From: Flavobacterium sp. IB48
GTDB taxonomy: Bacteria; Bacteroidota; Bacteroidia; Flavobacteriales; Flavobacteriaceae
DNA length: 64,000 nt
Assembly: GCF_016405855.1 (NCBI RefSeq)
Contig: NZ_JAEFCA010000002.1
Coordinates: 629,031 to 693,030 of the forward strand
Direction of reading: 5' to 3'
Shown here: in pieces, positions 59,423-64,000 of the stretch
Layout: each line of letters begins with the position of its first letter
How positions within the stretch are numbered: position 1 is the stretch's first letter
The notes under the pieces: model-generated
Database searches by the model: none
What the model was told of the DNA's origin: nothing
The model's input: only the letters and a program-made list of their open reading frames with translations
Program-made: the position numbers and the translations under genes

Positions 59423-61681
59423 CTAAAGCGCAATAGGCGCCGCTAAACAACTTTCTGGAATATTGAAAGCATTTACGAGAGCCACAGCATCTGGACGAAT
59501 ATCCCAACAAAGCTGATTTACCATTTTACGGACTGCTTTGGTTTTTACCGCTTCCATATAACCGTCTTCAAGATACCAACCTTTGTTTTTTTCTATCTGC
59601 GAAAGCGCATATAACTGATTCAATTTCGTCAAAATAACTTTCGAAGATTCGTCTTCAACTGCTTTTATTGCGATTTGAAATTGCTCTAAGACTATTCTTT
59701 CCAAATATGCTTCGGCCACATCAATCATTTGATGCTGCACAACGTTGAAAGCATCATAAGGTTCTAATCCTCCATCAATCAATTTTTTGATACGTCTAGC
59801 TGCTGAAGCCAAAATTGTTTTTTCTCTATGAACAAATGCCTGAAGATGAAATTCTCCATCTAACAAATGTTCGTCTTCTGTTCTACGGGTTGCAATTGGG
59901 TTTTTCTCCGCAATTGCTGTTTTTGCATTTTCGTATACATAATTGATAATTCCCAACGAACCCATTTCTCCAAATGACTTTCTGAATTCTGCTAATCTGT
60001 TTTTAGCTACTAATTGCATTAAAACGGTATTATCTCCTTCAAAAGTGGTATAAATTTCAGTATCATTTTTAAGCGCATCTATTCTATTTTCAGACAAATA
60101 GCCTTTTCCTCCGCAAGCTTCTCTACATTCTTGCAGAATATCTCTCGTGCTCCAAGTAGAATACGATTTCATTCCTGCTGCCAATGCTTCGATTTCTTGC
60201 ATTTCAGCTTCGGTTCTGTTTAAAAATCTACTCGTTAAATATTGAAGTGCAAAATGAACGGCATACGTTTTAGCTAAGTGTGGCAATAATCGACGCTGAT
60301 GCATTCTGTAATTTAAAATAGGAACTTCAGAACCTCCTTCTGGACCAAATTGTCTTCTTTGATCGCTGTAGCGAATGGCAATTGTTAATCCTGATTTAGC
60401 TGCAGCTAAAGCCGAACGCGGAATTCCGATTCTTCCTCCAACCAAAGTTCCTAACATCGTAAAAAATCGTCTATTATCACTCGGAATCGGGCTTTCAAAT
60501 TCGCCTTTATCATTTACTGAAGCAAAGCGATCCAGCATATTGTCTTTCGGAATCACCACATTATCAAAACTTATTGTTCCGTTATCTACGCCATTTAATC
60601 CCATTTTATGACCGCAATCGCCAATTGTTACTCCGTTTAATACATTTCCGTTTGGATCGCGTAACGGAACCACAAAAGCATTTACGCCATAATCATGATC
60701 GTCAATAATTAATTTAGCAAAAACAGTTGCCATTTGTCCATGAACAGCTGCGTTGCCAATATATTCTTTTTGAGCATTTTTATTTGGCGTATGAATGGTA
60801 AAAGTCTGATCGTTATGATTGTAAGTTGCTGTTGTTTCTAGACCTTTTACGTTCGATCCGTGATGTGTTTCGGTCATGGCAAAACAGCCTGGAAGTTTCA
60901 ACGAGCCAATATCTTTTAAATATTTAGCATAATGTTTTTCAGTTCCTAACGATTGAACACTCATTCCCCAAAGTCCAAACTGAACACCAAATTTAATTAC
61001 CAAACTTAAATCGTGATAACTCAGCGTTTCCATGATGGCGAAATAATCTTCAATATTTCCTCCTCCGCCATATTCTTTTGGATAAGCCATGCTTCCTAAA
61101 TTTTCATCGGCTAGAATTTTGCACCATTTGTAAACGGTTTGTCTAAAAACATTAATATCAGTAGACGTTTCATATGCAAATTCAGGTCTCGAAATCACAG
61201 ATTTAACTCTTTCAATTATTGCAGCTTCTTTTCCGTCTAAAAGTTGAGTGATTTTCTGAATGTCAAAACTAGCATCTGTATGAGAATTGGCTGTAAAAGA
61301 ATCCGCTTTGGTTTTAAAGTTTTGAAGCGCTTCTTCGCCTAAAATCCCTAAATCATTTTCTAGTTTTTTGAAATCGGATTCGATTGGTGTTAAATCCAAA
61401 TCGGTTCCCGAAAGTGCTCTTGCAATATCAAAAATCGACTTAACAGAAGATTTATCCTGAATGCTTTTTTCAATATCCAATTTCCATTGTGTGAGTTCAT
61501 TTCGCGAAGGCGGATTTGAAATATCTACTTTAGAAAGCAAATATTCTTTTTCTTCTTGAGACAAAACATTTAGCGAATTTATAAACTCTTTTAAGGTTGT
61601 AAACTCTTTTTGTGTCAGTAAATCATCTGACCACACTAAATAAAATAACGGAGTAAAGGCTTGAAGTTTGGTATTTTTCAT
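59423..61681 (-). CDS. Acyl-CoA dehydrogenase/oxidase-family protein, 752 residues
   Basis: The protein has an extra N-terminal helical part of about 110 residues before the acyl-CoA dehydrogenase core. The core shows ALTETHHGS-like FAMTETHHGSNVKG at about 268, WATKMGL-type GHKMGLNGVDNGTISFDNV, RYSDQRRQFGP, ECREACGGKGYLSENR and the catalytic-site region IYTTFEGDNTVLMQLVAKN near 547. The length and C-terminal domain fit the acyl-CoA oxidase branch found in Flavobacteria. It would introduce the trans-2 double bond in fatty acyl-CoA with FAD. It is a single gene, followed by a terminator and preceded by a nested repeat. Confidence 0.92.
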   Translation of the reverse strand: MKNTKLQAFTPLFYLVWSDDLLTQKEFTTLKEFINSLNVLSQEEKEYLLSKVDISNPPSRNELTQWKLDIEKSIQDKSSVKSIFDIARALSGTDLDLTPIESDFKKLENDLGILGEEALQNFKTKADSFTANSHTDASFDIQKITQLLDGKEAAIIERVKSVISRPEFAYETSTDINVFRQTVYKWCKILADENLGSMAYPKEYGGGGNIEDYFAIMETLSYHDLSLVIKFGVQFGLWGMSVQSLGTEKHYAKYLKDIGSLKLPGCFAMTETHHGSNVKGLETTATYNHNDQTFTIHTPNKNAQKEYIGNAAVHGQMATVFAKLIIDDHDYGVNAFVVPLRDPNGNVLNGVTIGDCGHKMGLNGVDNGTISFDNVVIPKDNMLDRFASVNDKGEFESPIPSDNRRFFTMLGTLVGGRIGIPRSALAAAKSGLTIAIRYSDQRRQFGPEGGSEVPILNYRMHQRRLLPHLAKTYAVHFALQYLTSRFLNRTEAEMQEIEALAAGMKSYSTWSTRDILQECREACGGKGYLSENRIDALKNDTEIYTTFEGDNTVLMQLVAKNRLAEFRKSFGEMGSLGIINYVYENAKTAIAEKNPIATRRTEDEHLLDGEFHLQAFVHREKTILASAARRIKKLIDGGLEPYDAFNVVQHQMIDVAEAYLERIVLEQFQIAIKAVEDESSKVILTKLNQLYALSQIEKNKGWYLEDGYMEAVKTKAVRKMVNQLCWDIRPDAVALVNAFNIPESCLAAPIAL

Positions 61682-61712
61682 ATCAACAGTATTCGGTTTG
61701 GAAATAGTTTTT

Positions 61713-61892
61713 TTTAGCCACAGATTTCACAGATTTAAACGATTTTTTTTTCGCCACGAATTCCACTAATTTTCGCAAATTTTATTCCCTATTCTAAAAA
61801 TAATTTAATTCGTGAAAATTAGTGGAATTCGTGGCGACACTTTTTTTGTACAAAGAATATAATCCTTTTAATCTGTACAATCTGTGGCTAAA
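61713..61892. repeat. Nested inverted repeats upstream of the acyl-CoA dehydrogenase gene
   Basis: The outer arms 61713-61735 (TTTAGCCACAGATTTCACAG...) and 61870-61892 match at 21 of 23 positions. Inside them a perfect 24-bp pair, 61751-61774 (TCGCCACGAATTCCACTAAT...) and 61814-61837, belongs to a different repeat family. It fills most of the 333-bp gap before the EamA transporter gene. Confidence 0.93.
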
Positions 61893-61911
61893 TATTTTTT
61901 TCAGTTTATCG

Positions 61912-61948
61912 CAAAAAAAACAGGAATGAAAAATACTCATTCCTGTTT
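61912..61948 (-). terminator. Intrinsic terminator after the EamA transporter gene
   Basis: On the minus strand the 12-bp stem AAACAGGAATGA / TCATTCCTGTTT (loop GTATTTT) is followed by eight T residues, about 65 bp past the stop codon. Confidence 0.88.
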
Positions 61949-62014
61949 AAACATCCTGTTAAGGTTCTTATAATTTTCGATTTTAAACCAATAAAAAATA
62001 TGAAAACTAAGAAA

Positions 62015-62929
62015 TTAAGAACCCTTGGATATTGAGGTCATTTTTTGCTTTATGGCAAAAATATGATGCGAATTAAAAACTAACACTGCGGTAAAAATGA
62101 TACCGTATGCTGTAATCTGCAAAGGCGTAATATTTTCTTTGAAAAAAAAGGCCGCCAAACCAAATGCAATCATCGGATTAATGTTTAATAACATTCCAAC
62201 TGTTGAAGAGTTGATTCCTGAAAGTGCATATAAATTGAGAAATAACGGAATTATAGTAAATACAATTGCAATGGTTTCAATGCAGAGATAAAACTTAAAT
62301 TCCGTTGGAACCGGTCCCCCAAAAACCGGATAAAACGGTAATAAAAACAAGGCTGACAATGTGATATGAAAAGTCAAAACAATAAACTTATCAAAACCTC
62401 TGTTAGCACGTTGGCTTACTAAATAAGCAGCATAAGTAAGCCCTATAATAATACTGAAAAACATATCCATTATATCGGTGTATGAGAGCAATATGCATCC
62501 CGAAATACTTAATCCGACAGAAAGCCATTGTGTTTTTAGCAGTTTTTCTTTCAGTATAAAATAAGCCAATAAAGTTGTTAAAATTGGACAAACCAAATAT
62601 GCCAAAGAAGCTGCTTTTACACTCACATGATTAACCACATAAATAAAGGTGAACCAGTTTGCCATCAAAAAAACACTTCCGCCAATATTCAGCAGAACCG
62701 ATTTTCTTTTTTCTGATTTTGATAAAGCTTTAAAAATCTTAATCGTTTCTTTTATTTGTTTTCTTTTAAACAAAAAAGCAATTAAAAGCATTAAACCAGC
62801 ACAACTGAAAACACGAAAAAACAAAATATCTAACGAAGGATATTCATGAATTGGCTTTAAAACCAAACTGAAAAGTCCCCACGTAATAAAGGCTGAAATC
62901 GCCGCGATATAATACTTTGTTGTTTTCAC
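62015..62929 (-). CDS. EamA/DMT-family transporter (RarD-like)
   Basis: The 304-residue inner-membrane protein has ten predicted helices in two EamA units; characteristic segments are YYIAAISAFITWGLFSLVLKPIHEYP at the start, SLAYLVCPILTTLLAYFILKEKL near the first half end and LLNINPMIAFGLAAFFFKENITPLQ in the second. The N-terminal TWG and the paired KE motifs match the RarD branch of drug/metabolite transporters. The substrate, probably an amino acid or other small metabolite, is unknown. It is divergent from the MocR-type gene, and the 105-bp gap likely holds a shared regulatory region. Confidence 0.9.
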   Translation of the reverse strand: MKTTKYYIAAISAFITWGLFSLVLKPIHEYPSLDILFFRVFSCAGLMLLIAFLFKRKQIKETIKIFKALSKSEKRKSVLLNIGGSVFLMANWFTFIYVVNHVSVKAASLAYLVCPILTTLLAYFILKEKLLKTQWLSVGLSISGCILLSYTDIMDMFFSIIIGLTYAAYLVSQRANRGFDKFIVLTFHITLSALFLLPFYPVFGGPVPTEFKFYLCIETIAIVFTIIPLFLNLYALSGINSSTVGMLLNINPMIAFGLAAFFFKENITPLQITAYGIIFTAVLVFNSHHIFAIKQKMTSISKGS

Positions 62930-63034
62930 AAAATTGCTTTTGAATTGTTTTCTTTTGATGACGCAAATTTCTTAAAAATAAAACAGCAATACAGATACAG
63001 TTTTTGTAAATTGCAGCATAACAGTTTTATTTTT

Positions 63035-64000
63035 ATGAAAAATTCGAATTACTTATATCTTCAATTTGCTGACCTCATCGAAAAACAGATCAAATCGGGA
63101 CTTTTAAATGTAGGCGACAAACTGCCATCTATACGAGAAGTCTGTGCTGAAACAGGTTATAGCATGAGCACGGTAAGTAAAGCATATTACGAAGTTGAAA
63201 GTCGTTCTTTGATCGAATCAAGACCACAATCGGGTTATTATGTAAGTAATATTTCGGCTAGAGCAATTCCAGAACCATCGGCAAGCAAACCGCTTTTAAC
63301 GCTTGAAAACATTGAACGCGAGGATTTGGTGGATTTGGTTTATGGCGATATGCGTAAAAAAGATATTACGATGCTTTCGCTTGGTTTTCCGTCAAATGAA
63401 TTACTTCCGATTGCGAAACTGAATAAAGGAATGGTTCAAGCCATGCGTCAACTTCCAAACAGCGGAACGAGTTATGAGGAAATTGAAGGAAATAGTAATT
63501 TAAGAAAAGAAATTGCGCGTTGGTCGTTTACTTGGGGCGGTTCCTTGACTGAAGATGATATTATAACGACTCCAGGTTGTATTTCGGCCATTTCAGATTG
63601 TTTATTAACGCTGACAAAACCAGGAGACACTATCATTACTGAAAGTCCAGTCTACTTTGGAATTCTGCAATTGGCGAGATCATTGGGTTTGTACGTAATG
63701 GAACTTCCAACCAATATGACAACAGGAATTGAAATTGAAGCAGTTAAAAAAACGCTTTCTACAAAGAAAGTAAAAGCCTGTGTTTTGATGAGTAATTTCA
63801 GTAATCCGTCGGGAAGCATGCTGCCAAACGAACATAAAAAGGAAATCGTCCGTTTAATGGATTTTTATAATGTTCCGCTAATTGAAGATGATATTCACGG
63901 TGATTTGTATTTTGGAACAAGCCGTCCGACAAACTGTAAAACGTATGATGAAAGCGGTATTGTTTTGTGCTGCAGTTCGGTTTCTAAAAGTCTGGCGCCA
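63035..64000 (+). CDS. MocR-type regulator: GntR HTH fused to class I aminotransferase, 3'-truncated
   Basis: The frame is open from the ATG at 63035 to the window end (322 codons). The N-terminal GntR winged helix (IKSGLLNVGDKLPSIREVCAETGYSMSTVSKAYYEVESRSLIESRPQSGYYV) is joined to an aminotransferase fold with TTPGCISAISDC, SNPSGSMLP (N-P-S-G), DDIHGD and SSVSKS, whose Lys would bind pyridoxal phosphate. MocR regulators sense PLP or amino acids and often control a neighbouring gene. Here the divergent EamA transporter gene begins 105 bp away and is the likely target. The C-terminus is outside the window. Confidence 0.9.
   Translation, partial: MKNSNYLYLQFADLIEKQIKSGLLNVGDKLPSIREVCAETGYSMSTVSKAYYEVESRSLIESRPQSGYYVSNISARAIPEPSASKPLLTLENIEREDLVDLVYGDMRKKDITMLSLGFPSNELLPIAKLNKGMVQAMRQLPNSGTSYEEIEGNSNLRKEIARWSFTWGGSLTEDDIITTPGCISAISDCLLTLTKPGDTIITESPVYFGILQLARSLGLYVMELPTNMTTGIEIEAVKKTLSTKKVKACVLMSNFSNPSGSMLPNEHKKEIVRLMDFYNVPLIEDDIHGDLYFGTSRPTNCKTYDESGIVLCCSSVSKSLAP

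Overview
The window looks like chromosome of a Flavobacterium-type member of the Bacteroidota. The sequence is AT-rich and genes lack Shine-Dalgarno sequences. Several promoters fit the Bacteroidota form (TTTG, about 20 nt, TAnnTTTG). The gene content is typical: SusD, a TonB/Sus-type lipoprotein, GH2, GH3, DUF6377, SemiSWEET, TlpA-like thioredoxin and many small DUF stress proteins. No tRNA, rRNA, prophage, CRISPR array or transposase gene was seen.

Layout. 1-5.5 kb: the end of a Sus-like locus (partial SusD, lipoprotein, di-haem cytochrome c peroxidase, sulfatase). 5.7-6.8 kb: a VOC protein and a tautomerase. 6.9-15.4 kb: a heavy-metal efflux locus on the minus strand (DUF6660-like protein, CzcA/CusA, CzcC, CzcB, then a Zn/Cd-type P-type ATPase). 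15.7-17.6 kb: two outer-membrane beta-barrel proteins. 17.6-24.2 kb: a minus-strand signalling operon (REC-kinase, CHASE3-GAF hybrid kinase with three receivers, lone receiver, CheR, receiver-less CheB) with no chemoreceptor, CheA or CheW nearby. 24.5-41 kb: a stress-flavoured stretch (YghA-like SDR, SemiSWEET, multi-PAS kinase and its receiver, PNPOx-like protein, DUF72, Nei/Fpg glycosylase, YciF-like ferritin, very acidic protein, DUF5661, DUF1328, topoisomerase IB, Rho-N-like protein, unknown exported proteins, DUF4142). 41-45 kb: aldo/keto reductase, alcohol dehydrogenase, cupin and AraC regulator. 45.5-48.4 kb: GH2 beta-galactosidase. 49-51.4 kb: TlpA-like protein, then ArsR regulator with an Old Yellow Enzyme. 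51.5-52.9 kb: tyrS behind a tyrosine-rich leader peptide and terminator. 53-59.2 kb: acyltransferase, DUF1349, GH3 and a membrane-spanning DUF6377 regulator. 59.4-64 kb: acyl-CoA dehydrogenase, EamA transporter and a divergent MocR-type regulator cut by the window end.

Two themes stand out. First, tyrS has the parts of a ribosome-mediated attenuator: a Bacteroidota promoter, a 36-codon ORF with six Tyr codons (three consecutive), and a strong intrinsic terminator just before tyrS. One leader segment can pair with the 5' arm of the terminator.

Second, the intergenic DNA is full of palindromic repeat elements of several unrelated families. Three loci show one inverted repeat sitting concentrically inside the loop of another (9.0-9.2, 45.2-45.55 and 61.7-61.9 kb). 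Members of these families run into genes. They encode most of the signal peptides of czcB and czcC and supply the stop codons of czcA, the aldo/keto reductase, the alcohol dehydrogenase and the cupin gene. A separate 63-nt three-way-junction candidate lies directly upstream of czcA.
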